Shown: positions 20,987 to 30,454 of the stretch, one piece after another
How the letters are laid out: each line of letters opens with the position of its first letter
Numbering within the stretch: the first letter of the stretch is position 1
Origin: Henningerozyma blattae CBS 6284
Lineage: Eukaryota > Ascomycota > Saccharomycetes > Saccharomycetales > Saccharomycetaceae
DNA length: 64,000 bases
Assembly: GCF_000315915.1 (NCBI RefSeq)
Contig: NC_020190.1
Location: forward strand, 372,001-436,000
Reading direction: 5' to 3'
Translations under genes and position numbers: made by a program
The notes under the pieces: model-generated
What the model was told of the DNA's origin: nothing
What the model saw: the letters and a program-made list of their open reading frames with translations, nothing else
Databases searched by the model: none

Positions 20987-23968
20987 TTAAGAATGACTTT
21001 GCATTGATATTTTCTTATAAGTACTTAAATCAAGAATAACAGTCACGTCTTTAGTAATCTTTGCTAATGATGCAAGATTTGGTCTCACATCATTTAAACC
21101 TTGTAAATCTGTCATTAAAATTTTTGAATTTGCTAAAATTGAAATAATCGATTTTAAAAAAGAATTAATAATTTCCCAAGTTTTCAATTTTTCTGAATTG
21201 GATAATAAAATATTATCATTGTTATTATCATTAATCATCAATATCTTTAATCTGGAATTTAATGATTTCGATAATTCTAATACTTGACGACAAGTTTCTG
21301 TTAATTCTCTGATTTTTAAAGTTACTTCTTTTGAAATTTCTTGTTTACCCATAGAGGTAGCAAAAGCTGTCTTTGATATTTCTGAAGTTAATTGTTCATA
21401 AACCACTGTAACCATTTTAATTACAGTAGATAAAGTTTGATATAATTGATTGTCGATGTTGATCTCACTAGGTGTTGAAGAAGATATAGCAGATGAACTG
21501 CCATCTGAATCTGTGTGTGGATGTGGTTGAATTGATGTTGTTCCATTGGAGGCAGATTTTAATATGTGTGGTGAATGTTGTTTCGAAGGAAGATTTGATT
21601 CTAATTGTCCCATAGAATTTGATGCTGTCAGTGGAGTATTCATTGAGCCATTTATATTAGTGTTACTTGCTTGAGTTGAGGGATTATTTTGGTTCGGGTT
21701 AGAAGTTTGTCTTGTTGAGGTTTGAGTTGACCAAAACGGTTGAGTAGTTGGAATTAATGCTGGAGATATGGAAGATAAATTGGGTATACTATTGGTATTA
21801 TTTATGTTATTTAAGTGATGGAAATTATTATTTGCCATAGTGGGTATTTGGATTGAGGAAGGTTTTTTAATTTTGCTATTACCATTTGTAGATGTTAACA
21901 ATGGATTTTGGTCATTATTACTAATATTACTTCCGTTATTATTATTTATTGAAGTAAGGGTGTTGGAAGAAGATTGTATTTGAGTTGACGATAAAGCCAA
22001 GGGAGATACTCTTGTTTGGAAAGAATTGCTTCTTGTTCGGCTTGCATGTCTTAAGTCAGCAGATTGTTGTTGTGAATTACAAGCAATATTTGTTGCTGAT
22101 ACAGATGAGTTTATTGTTGCGCTAGACATGTTTGCAGCTGCAGGTGATGGTGTCAACGCTGTAGCAGTACTTGAGTTATTTTTGATTGATAATTGTTTTC
22201 TTTTAATTGGTTTTGGATCAGGGGGGGAAATGAAACACCAAGCATTATACATTTCATTGTATGAACATAATAGAGTCATATAAAACATTCTTATGAACGA
22301 TAATTCATTACTTTCAAAAAATGTTTCAAAATTTTTTAATAATAGATTCATAATTTGTTTAAAAATATTTATAATTGTAATACACAATTTAATGAATGCT
22401 TGATCATGAGACTTCCCTTCGTTTTCCGTTTGTTGTAGAACTTCAACTAAATTATCAATGTGAGATCTAACAGAATATAATAATGAAACAACATTAACAG
22501 CTACAGCTTTATCTTTACAGAACGACGCTATCTTTCTGATGTTTTGTTGGCATTCAGTGAAACAAAATAATAATTTTCTACATGCCAAAACCAATTCTTC
22601 ATGAGATACTTTGTGTTTTGTTTGACATTGTTCGTTACTTAATAGAGATTCTTCTGGTAATACGGATAATCGTTTAAAATAATCGTTATATTTTGTATGA
22701 TTATATAATTCATTATTTGTCATTTGTTCGTTTGTTATTGATTGATTTGTGTTTAATTCATTGATCTCTATTGATGAGGATGAAGATCTTGTGATATGGG
22801 TTTTAATAATTGATTTATGTTTTGTAGAGCTCAAACTTGAAGAAACTTCTGAAAGGCTTGTTGATCTTGATTTCTGTAAAGAATGAGGTTGGGTTGATAT
22901 ATGAGGTTGAGAATGAGAGGAAGCATGGGCTTGATTATGAGGGTGTGGATGAGATTTTGAAGGTATATGGGTTTGAGATTGTGTAGGTAAGTGAGGTTGA
23001 GGCTGTGAAGGTGGATGAGATTGAGATAGTGAAGGTAGGTAAGCCTGGGTTTGTGCAGATTGGTTGGATGGAGGTTGTGATTGTGAAGGCGTGTTAGGTT
23101 GCGGTTGAGATGTAGAGCTTGAAGATAGCATCTGATCCATAGAAGTTGTATTAATAAAGCCCATTCTTTTTGATGCTTTTGATACTCTTGACTCTTGAGC
23201 TGGTGTGTGCATATTATTCTCCAAATATGTCCTTATTGCCATGGCCCAATATTCATCCTTTGCAGTTGATGTTGTTGTAGATGCAGTTGAAGAAGCATAC
23301 CATTTCTTGACAGCTTCTAATTCGTCCTTAGGTATCAGGTTGCCCTCTATTTCTATTACTGAAAGATGGCTCAATCTTGTGATGGGGCTGAAGTCTCTAA
23401 TGGAAATGAAATTATTATTTTTTAAAGAAAGTACAGTCAAATTCCCTAACCAGAAGTCAGACAGCTCGTTTGCTGTTGGTAAGGAGTCTAATTTATTTGA
23501 AGACATATCTAATATTTCTAATTTTGGACACTGGAGTAGTATAGGTGGTATCTTGGTAAACTGGTTCCCATGTAAATCTAAATATCTCAGGTTGATTAAT
23601 CTATTAAAATTTTTTGGTAAAGAGGTTAATTTATTCTTTCGTAAAGAGAGTTTCTCTACTTTAGTCAATAGAGAAACATCATCTTCAGAAATTGAATCTA
23701 GATTCAATCCTATCAGTTTCAAACTGTAGGATGATGATCCTTCTTGTGACGCGAGTTCCGCCGTGATGATTCCTGACAGTGTCTGATTATCAGTAGTACT
23801 ATTACTTACACCACTACCAATACTACTGGAAGTTGAGTGGTGTGTTTTATTGGAAGTGCTCCCGTTGCTGCCTTGTCTTGTCGGCGCTTTGACTGTTGCC
23901 ATTGTGGAAGTTTGGGTATGATCAGCCAGAGAGTCTCTTCTTAATGATACTCCAGTCAGTAGTGACAT
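20987..23968 (-). CDS. SOG2: Sog2-like leucine-rich-repeat protein of the RAM network
   Basis: Predicted component of the RAM (Cbk1-Mob2) network, which controls polarised growth, cell separation and Ace2 localisation. Sog2 works with the kinase Kic1 and Hym1. Leucine-rich repeats lie at about residues 80-210, with successive LxxLxLxxNxL units such as VEKLSLRKNKLTSLPKNF and LRYLDLHGNQFTKIP. The C-terminal helical region matches the Sog2 family. At 993 residues it is about 200 longer than S. cerevisiae Sog2 (791). Much of the difference is a Ser/Gln/Pro/His-rich tract at about 280-370 and Asn/Ser-rich linkers at about 600-800. SOG2 is YOR353C and its strand agrees with TFB6. It shares a divergent promoter with CYC3. 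Confidence 0.92.
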   Translation of the reverse strand: MSLLTGVSLRRDSLADHTQTSTMATVKAPTRQGSNGSTSNKTHHSTSSSIGSGVSNSTTDNQTLSGIITAELASQEGSSSYSLKLIGLNLDSISEDDVSLLTKVEKLSLRKNKLTSLPKNFNRLINLRYLDLHGNQFTKIPPILLQCPKLEILDMSSNKLDSLPTANELSDFWLGNLTVLSLKNNNFISIRDFSPITRLSHLSVIEIEGNLIPKDELEAVKKWYASSTASTTTSTAKDEYWAMAIRTYLENNMHTPAQESRVSKASKRMGFINTTSMDQMLSSSSTSQPQPNTPSQSQPPSNQSAQTQAYLPSLSQSHPPSQPQPHLPTQSQTHIPSKSHPHPHNQAHASSHSQPHISTQPHSLQKSRSTSLSEVSSSLSSTKHKSIIKTHITRSSSSSIEINELNTNQSITNEQMTNNELYNHTKYNDYFKRLSVLPEESLLSNEQCQTKHKVSHEELVLACRKLLFCFTECQQNIRKIASFCKDKAVAVNVVSLLYSVRSHIDNLVEVLQQTENEGKSHDQAFIKLCITIINIFKQIMNLLLKNFETFFESNELSFIRMFYMTLLCSYNEMYNAWCFISPPDPKPIKRKQLSIKNNSSTATALTPSPAAANMSSATINSSVSATNIACNSQQQSADLRHASRTRSNSFQTRVSPLALSSTQIQSSSNTLTSINNNNGSNISNNDQNPLLTSTNGNSKIKKPSSIQIPTMANNNFHHLNNINNTNSIPNLSSISPALIPTTQPFWSTQTSTRQTSNPNQNNPSTQASNTNINGSMNTPLTASNSMGQLESNLPSKQHSPHILKSASNGTTSIQPHPHTDSDGSSSAISSSTPSEINIDNQLYQTLSTVIKMVTVVYEQLTSEISKTAFATSMGKQEISKEVTLKIRELTETCRQVLELSKSLNSRLKILMINDNNNDNILLSNSEKLKTWEIINSFLKSIISILANSKILMTDLQGLNDVRPNLASLAKITKDVTVILDLSTYKKISMQSHS
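22905..23115 (-). repeat. Low-complexity Ser/Gln/Pro/His-coding minisatellite-like tract in SOG2
   Basis: The coding strand encodes loosely repeated units such as SQPQPHLP, SQSHPPS and SHSQPH over about 70 residues. Degenerate GA/TG-rich repeats are visible on the plus strand. It is likely disordered and length-variable between strains. Confidence 0.6.
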
Positions 23969-24494
23969 TAGTTAGGGAAACGCTCAATAAATAAGACTAT
24001 ACCTATTAAGGTTTTTTAAAGAAACTTGGCTTCAAAAGCTTTATGTAAATCATGAATGCCACCGTCACCCAGTTGTTATAACGATCTATGTACCGAGCGG
24101 TAATCTCGCGCTTTTATTCAGTGCACGTGACTGAAATAGTAGGGTTAACCCCTGATGTCACAACATCACAACCCTATTATGATTACCCTTATAACCCTTA
24201 TTTTTTCATTTTGCAGACCTTTCTGCCGAATTTTTTTTCAGTTTAAAGCTTGGGGAAATGTTACCCGGTAAAAACTGGGTTACCCGGCTGCCGATCATCA
24301 GTCGTTTGGTTTAGTCAGCGCCAAGGACAATATTATTATATAGCCTTCGATCCATTTATATCAAAGGAAAGGATAATGAAATTAAAAATAAATACGAGAA
24401 TTTGTATAATTAAAAAAGATAAGCGATTATAGTTTACATGTATAAACTTACAAACTATACAAAAAATTATCACACAATTGTATAAACTCACACA
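23969..24494. promoter_or_regulatory. SOG2/CYC3 divergent promoter with two Reb1-like sites
   Basis: Two copies of TTACCCGG, a Reb1 site, lie at 24,261-24,268 and 24,280-24,287, only 11 bp apart. Further left are CACGTGAC at 24,123-24,130 and a short inverted repeat, TGATGTCACAACATCA, near 24,153. Reb1 clears nucleosomes, so the pair probably defines the open region serving both genes. Confidence 0.55.
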
Positions 24495-25415
24495 ATGGGC
24501 TTGTTCTGGGCTACCCCTACAAATACAGATTCAAATTCGAACTCAAGCACAACTAAGACATCTGGCAGTAAGCTAGAATTGGAATCCAATTGTCCTTATT
24601 TAAAAGGGAAAAATAGCAGTAAAGATAACGCTAATGTCAGCACTACTCCATTTGAAAATATTTTACAGAGGCAAAACAATAGTATATCCAATGAAGCAAA
24701 CAACCAAGATTCGCTAGACCCTTTAAATCACTTGCCAAAAGATCTTTCTTTATCAGAATTACCTGGGCAATCAATAGATCTTCCAAAGGAAAGAAGCATT
24801 TCGTCAATCCCCAAGGGTAATACAAACACTCTATGGGAATATCCTTCTCCACAGCAGATGTATAACGCTATGGTCAGAAAGGGTAAGATAGACGTTTCTA
24901 CTGGTGAAGAGATTGAGAAAGAAACTGTTATCTCTATGGTTGACGTTCATAATTTTTTAAACGAAGGTTGTTGGGATGAAATATTGAAATGGGAAAAACC
25001 TTACACTGAAAAATCAAATTATAAGCCAACTCTATTAAAGTTTATAGGTAAGCCAGATCAATATTCTCCCAGAGCAAAAGCTATCCATTATTTGAGTATG
25101 ATTCTACCTAATCATTTTTCTAATGAATTACCATTTGATAGACATGATTGGTTTGTTCTTAGAAAAACTGATCCAAATACCCCAATAGATCAAGGCACGA
25201 CTACAAATGCATCAGTAGATGGTGTTACTCCAGGTTTCAAAGTGATTAGATATGTTATTGATTTCTATGGCGGTCCAGATGACAAAAATGGTATGCCAAC
25301 CTTCAATTTAGATGTAAGGCCAGCTCTCGATTCATTGACTAATGTTTGCGATAGATTTAACCACCAATATCAACGGTTTAATCAAAAAAGATCTATTGAT
25401 CCAAAAAAATCATAA
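24495..25415 (+). CDS. CYC3: Cyc3-like cytochrome c haem lyase
   Basis: Predicted holocytochrome c synthase of the mitochondrial intermembrane space, which attaches haem to apocytochrome c. The sequence follows S. cerevisiae Cyc3 closely: WEYPSPQQMYNAMVRKGK, VHNFLNEGCW, LPFDRHDWFVLR, VIDFYGGPDDKNGMPTFNLD and VRPALDSL. The haem-contacting histidine should lie in FDRHDW. It has 306 residues against 269, the difference being a longer Ser/Asn-rich N-terminus. The N-terminal haem-regulatory Cys-Pro element appears once, as CPYLKG at 33-38. The paralogue Cyt2 (haem lyase for cytochrome c1) fits less well. CYC3 is YAL039C; see the tRNA-bounded inversion for its relation to CLN3 and ERV46. Confidence 0.95.
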   Translation: MGLFWATPTNTDSNSNSSTTKTSGSKLELESNCPYLKGKNSSKDNANVSTTPFENILQRQNNSISNEANNQDSLDPLNHLPKDLSLSELPGQSIDLPKERSISSIPKGNTNTLWEYPSPQQMYNAMVRKGKIDVSTGEEIEKETVISMVDVHNFLNEGCWDEILKWEKPYTEKSNYKPTLLKFIGKPDQYSPRAKAIHYLSMILPNHFSNELPFDRHDWFVLRKTDPNTPIDQGTTTNASVDGVTPGFKVIRYVIDFYGGPDDKNGMPTFNLDVRPALDSLTNVCDRFNHQYQRFNQKRSIDPKKS

Positions 25416-25979
25416 CTTGTAAATTTCATCATATTAGACTTTTATACCTCTAAGGAATTGTAATCATATCACATTCGTATTTTACATCATTCATTAATAT
25501 TCCATCCATTACGTACATACTTAAATAATATTATATAACCCTTCTTAATGTTAAGGCATTTTATTATAGTCCTTGTGTTTGTGTGTGTCTGCTTTTTTGT
25601 AAATGGAGCTACCGTATACACAATAGGTATAACGCAATCATGTAGGTTATGTTGGTCCTCAGATTGTTCCTGTTTTTCAGTTTCATCCTCAAATTTTACA
25701 GTTTCTTAGTTAATTATCATGTATTTTTTCATACTGTATTAATTGTTACTGGAAGAAGCTAGTAGGGTACATTCCTAGTTGTCGAGTTGCAAAACCATCT
25801 AACTTTAGGTGTGCTAATAAATATTTACTTCTTAAGTTTTCTACATTATTAAGTACCCAAATCACATCTCTATATATTCATTGCAAGTACTGAGATGTAA
25901 GATACTCCTTGACCTTTAAAATATGGAGACAAGGTATCTGAAATAATCACGTAATCACGTTGTAAATCTCAAAAAAGGA
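25416..25979. other. Intergenic, CYC3 3' region to tRNA-Lys
   Basis: About 560 bp with no gene seen. Near the tRNA end is a direct repeat of AATCACGT (about 25,945-25,960). The sequence just past the tRNA 3' end resembles that past the other tRNA-Lys copy (ATTACGTGA-TAT in both). Confidence 0.5.
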
Positions 25980-26051
25980 AGCCCTGTAGAGGATCGGACC
26001 CCTAACCTTGTGATTAAGAGTCACACGCGCTACCGATTGCGCCAACAAGGC
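25980..26051 (-). tRNA. tRNA-Lys(CTT), probably a decaying copy
   Basis: On the minus strand the acceptor, D and anticodon arms are identical to the intact tRNA-Lys at 40,505-40,577, with anticodon loop CTCTTAA and anticodon CTT. All the differences are in the T arm. The invariant TTC of the T loop is TCC, and the 3' side of the T stem has lost one base and gained a substitution (CCTCT for CCCCCT). The gene is 72 nt instead of 73. The B box GGTTCGA becomes GGTCCGA, which should weaken TFIIIC binding. A T-run follows the 3' end. It may be a pseudogene or barely functional. Confidence 0.75.
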
Positions 26052-27572
26052 CCTTTTTCTTGATATTGTGGTATTACAGATAGAGTGTAGATCGAAATAG
26101 CTTGGTTCTTTTATATATCCGGAATATATAGAACTATAGCCAAAGGTTAGACATTAATGGGAATTAGACAAGTTTATATACAAATTGGACTGGCATGATA
26201 ACATCATGACAACTAGACAACGTGTCTATATATTGTGGGCACGTTGTTTCTGAGGTTGGACTTCAGTACATGAATTACGTGTCTTGGTTGACACGTTAGT
26301 ACTTGTTGGATACAACAGATATTATGGAAATATATACTCTTCAATTATCTCTATAAGATTTGTATAATACAACTTAACTGATATCTAATTGACCAAGTGG
26401 TAATTATCAATTACAATTATCAGGTTTCTGCACACCAAATAAATCGTATATAAAGAGACAAGATTTCTGTGTCTGATCATGAGCTTCTCTTGGAATTCTT
26501 TAATATAGAATAGAAAAAGAAACTGCCAAGCAAAGAAGCAAGATCCTCTCTATACCTTATATTATCTACTCTGTTTATACTTCTAGCATCCTCATCTCTA
26601 TTTAGTTTGTGTCACTTTAGCTTTGTTTTACACCTAATATTGACAATTCCAGTATACCATCTTACTGCTGTTACTATTGCTCAATATCTTCTCTTTTACA
26701 CAGTATCTTTCTTTGTTGACTCCAAAAAATCAACACTAGAAAAGAAGAAGGCACGATAGTAATATAGTATTGAAAGGAAATATATATTAAAAACGATAAG
26801 ATGAGCACAAATAATATGCTAATAGATAATAATATATTTAGATTTAAGAAAAGAAATATAAGTATAAAACGGATATAAAGATGATCTGTATATTTTTTAC
26901 TAGTGCTCTTTCTATTGAAAGGAACTGTATAAGAATAATCTGATGGATTATGATTGAGATGGTTTATATATGACTAAATATTAGATGGTAAGCACATCTC
27001 GTACGGTATGAGTTAAGAAAAGGTGTTATGTAAACACTGTAATTTTAGTAATAAGTTTTTCTTTTGAGTGTGACGGTTGAAATTAATGTGTTACTGATTA
27101 ATAAAACTGTGTTGGAGTATTGGCAAAATTGTGTAGCGTTTGAGTGATAAGTAGGATGCGCATATATTGGAGTATGGTGAATAGAGCAGAATCAGGAGAA
27201 GAGATTGGCAGCATATATAGTATTAGTGTGTGTACGTATTTGAATGTTGTGGTTGATTTACTGACGTTGGATCTAAGAAGTTAGTTTTTGGTTCCAAGTC
27301 AATAGTATTGTATTAAGAATATAAATAATCTTAACGAAGTTTACAATTTACAGAATTGAAAGATTTTCAAAACGTAGTCTAGATAGTTTATTACATAAAT
27401 ATGAGTTTTTTTAATAGAATTAGATTAGTTTATAAATCATAAGGATTATGTATTAGGTATAGATAGTAAATATCTTTATTTAGCATTTCCAAGTAAAAAA
27501 ATGAAAAACAATAAAAGCTCGTTACAAAAATAAAAAAAGGCTGAGCAATAAAAGGTAGCAATTTTAACAACA
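26052..27572. other. Gene-free region between tRNA-Lys and the hexose transporter
   Basis: This 1.5-kb stretch has no gene. Three short hairpins lie at 26,217-26,317, followed by an LTR candidate described separately. The remainder (26,740-27,570) is A/T-rich without recognisable content. Its length and position beside a tRNA fit retrotransposon debris. Confidence 0.45.
26304..26735 (+). mobile_element. Possible delta-like solo LTR
   Basis: It starts TGTTGGATAC, like copia-type yeast LTRs, and ends AAATCAACA. A TATA-like TATATAAAG lies at about 26,447, and a TATACCTTATATTATC-like stretch further on recalls the delta R/U5 part. It is 432 bp long and about 250 bp upstream of the tRNA-Lys 5' end, where Ty1-type elements insert. 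The flanking 5-mers do not match, so there is no target duplication to confirm it. Confidence 0.3.
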
Positions 27573-29276
27573 CTAGGCAACAACCTCTGGTTCTTCAATT
27601 ACATTATTTGCAGCCCTTTGAGAAGGAGGAATCCAGGAACTAGACCTCCATGGATAAGTTTCTTCTTCCCACATTGTATTAATATCATCTAATCCCAAAC
27701 CTTTTGTTTCTGGTACAAAGAAGAAAACGTATAGGAAAGCAAAAACACAACATCCTAAGAAGATATATCCATAATAAAAGTGAATTGATTTGGTAATCCA
27801 TGGAGTACAAAACCCGATAACAAAATTCCACAATTGATTTGACACAATACCTAAGGCCATACCTTTTGATTTGATATTTGTTGGGAAGGTTTCCGATAAA
27901 ATGACAAATGGAACTGGAGCCCACGTTGTAGCAAAGAAGAAAATATAAATACAACTAACAACAATCATGACGTTACCAGCCCATTTACAAGATGGCACGT
28001 CAGAATCTCCAGAATACAAGCTTGTAACACCAACGGTAGCAAAAACTAGCATGCATAAGCCTAAAGCAGCAGAACCAACTAACAAACAAAATCTACGACC
28101 AAATCTATCAACTACATAAAGTGAAACAAAAGTAGACAAAAAGTTAACTACACCAAATATTATAGTAGTTTGAAAAGAGTCATCTAGACCTACTGATTTG
28201 AATACGGTGGCACCATAATAAAAGAAGTAATTTGCACCAGTTAGTTGTTGTAGGCCAAGGACAAAGATACCCATTAAAACACGTTGTAATATTTTATTCT
28301 TACGATGAAATAATTCCTTCCATTGAGCTTCCCCAGCATCAAGCTCAGCTTGTATTCCAGCTTTAACTATTTCGAACTCCTGTAATGTTTCTTCACTTTC
28401 TTTTGAGAGCTTGTTAGAAATAGCAATTGATTCTTTTGCTTCTTCAAACATATTTTGTTGGACTAAATAACGTGGAGATTCAGGAACAAAGGTCATTCCT
28501 GATACCATAATGATACACCATAAAAATTGTAACCCAACAGCAATTCTCCACTGTTTGGAATTCTGGTAGCTTTTAGTACCATAGTTACAACAGTTACCTA
28601 AAAATATACCAAATGTGATCATCAATTGGTAGCAAGAAACCATGGCACCTCTAAGTTCCTTAGGCGCAACTTCAGATATTAACATTGGTGAAAGAACAGC
28701 TATAACACCCATGCCAATACCAGCAATAATACGACCAATAAAGTATTGAAACCATTTGCTTACTGAAGCAATTTGGATGATAACACCAACAACAAATATT
28801 GAAGTACCAAAGATTAATCCCCAACGGCGACCATAAAGATCACCCAGTTTACCTAGAAATACTGAACCAATTGCACACCCAATATTAAAAATAGAAACTA
28901 AAAGACCCATTCTAATAGTAGACAAGTACAATACACCATCTTCATTTTTGGTACCAAATCTTTGAATGAAATCAGTTTGAGCCATAAATCCACCAATGGT
29001 ACCAATGTCCCAACCCATCATAAATCCACCAAAGGCGACCATAATACACATTAGGCATACAGTAGTGTATTTCCAAATATCAGTTGGCTTCTCAGAAGAA
29101 ATAGAGCCTACAGTAGATACTTCCCTAGTTTCAGAGCAAATTTCTTCCTTTGTTCCGAAAGAATTTTCCTCTATCTTTGTAGCGCTTCTATATCTTTTGT
29201 AACTATCTGTACTACCGTCATTCTCCGTAGCGACATTTCTTTCTAAGATTGGTTGTTCAATATCTTCTTGTACCAT
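27573..29276 (-). CDS. HXT: Hexose transporter of the Hxt family
   Basis: Predicted plasma-membrane facilitator for glucose and related hexoses, major facilitator superfamily with 12 membrane segments after a 65-residue cytosolic N-terminus. Sugar-porter signatures are present: GWDIGTIGGF, GKLGDLYGRRWG, VLSPMLISEVAPKELRG, VPESPRYL, LQQLTGANYFFYYG, DRFGRR and FFVPETKGLGL. It has 567 residues and a short C-terminal tail, so it is a transporter and not an Snf3/Rgt2-type sensor. The common Asp in LTGDNYFF is Ala here, which marks it as a divergent Hxt. The exact S. cerevisiae counterpart cannot be named. It has no counterpart in the YAL/YOR order around it and sits inside the tRNA-bounded segment. 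It shares a promoter region with ERV46. Confidence 0.9.
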   Translation of the reverse strand: MVQEDIEQPILERNVATENDGSTDSYKRYRSATKIEENSFGTKEEICSETREVSTVGSISSEKPTDIWKYTTVCLMCIMVAFGGFMMGWDIGTIGGFMAQTDFIQRFGTKNEDGVLYLSTIRMGLLVSIFNIGCAIGSVFLGKLGDLYGRRWGLIFGTSIFVVGVIIQIASVSKWFQYFIGRIIAGIGMGVIAVLSPMLISEVAPKELRGAMVSCYQLMITFGIFLGNCCNYGTKSYQNSKQWRIAVGLQFLWCIIMVSGMTFVPESPRYLVQQNMFEEAKESIAISNKLSKESEETLQEFEIVKAGIQAELDAGEAQWKELFHRKNKILQRVLMGIFVLGLQQLTGANYFFYYGATVFKSVGLDDSFQTTIIFGVVNFLSTFVSLYVVDRFGRRFCLLVGSAALGLCMLVFATVGVTSLYSGDSDVPSCKWAGNVMIVVSCIYIFFFATTWAPVPFVILSETFPTNIKSKGMALGIVSNQLWNFVIGFCTPWITKSIHFYYGYIFLGCCVFAFLYVFFFVPETKGLGLDDINTMWEEETYPWRSSSWIPPSQRAANNVIEEPEVVA

Positions 29277-30454
29277 TTTGAGTCTAAAAAAACTTATTCT
29301 TGTTCTTTCAAAAGTAAAAGAGTCTACAAAATATTATCCTAATTACACATTTCAATATCAGAACAGAGACCACAATCTATAGCCTCTATTTATATATGAT
29401 TTTAAAAATAAATGTACATTTTAATCGGATGCTCTAAAACCAAATTTATCTTCTCGAGAATTACCCTTTAAATTTTGTTTTTTTAACTTATTCATCTTCT
29501 AGAATATTTTTACCACTATAAAAGTAGAGAAACCTTATTATTCGAACCTGTATTTCCTACTCGTGTCCCTAAAAAGAAATTGTTCGGCGTTTCTTTCAAA
29601 CGCGTCTTAAAACTCCGAAGATTACGAAAATGCACAAAAAAGTTTCATATTTTAGGATATATTTCAAACAATAATAGCTTGTTAGCATATTATAGAATGT
29701 CTCGTAGTAATGTATTTACTAGAATTTTCTTCGAGGAAAATTAAAAATTCTGCATTATTCTTCATGAAGATAGTTTTGTACGGAAATTTTTCTCAAAAAA
29801 TTTTCACTATAGAAGATACAATATCAACAATTGTAGATTCCTGGGAAGTTTTATCTTTTTTTAAAATGATGACTTGTTACCCAATGTAACATCCTTCTAT
29901 TATTCCAAAAAAAAACATTTAACTAACATATCTTGGATACATTTGACTAACGATTTCTTATCATGTCTTTATCATGTTAATATTCTTTTTTTTTCTTAAT
30001 TTAATGATAACTATTAAATTAGTTGCCTTAGATAAAGCGGATGTGTATTCCAAATAGTGCTACTATAAAATACAAATGTTATTCTCCACGGAATATCACA
30101 GTATTAAGTCAAGATAGATAGCATTACAGGACCCCCAAAAAAAACAAATATAAATTTACGATATTTGGAAGACTAAGGTCCTAGAATACTGATTAGAATT
30201 TAGATAAACATGATTCTAAAAATTCTACATCGTGAGCCATAGATTTTTACAATAGTATCTTGTCAATAATTTTTATCGCTCAGTAAGGAACGGAAAATTC
30301 GCGAAAATTAAGTCTCTTGAAAAATTACTTTTCTTATTGGAATACAAAATATTTAAAAAATTATTCAGAATATTAACCGTTAATTGGATAAAAGTTAAGC
30401 GGATAATAATATCTGGACCATTCACCAAAAAATTATTGTGAAATTCATTGTGTA
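29277..30454. promoter_or_regulatory. HXT/ERV46 divergent upstream region
   Basis: About 1.2 kb with no gene. CGGANNA sequences, the Rgt1 repressor core, occur at 30,089, about 30,291 and about 30,395, which could serve glucose control of the transporter, but they lie closer to ERV46 than to HXT and the motif is short. No other strong signal is seen. Confidence 0.3.

Noticed and set aside
24495..25415. CYT2 (cytochrome c1 haem lyase)
   Set aside because: WEYPSPQQMYNAMVRKGK and the C-terminal part match Cyc3, and the Cys-Pro N-terminus and YAL context agree.
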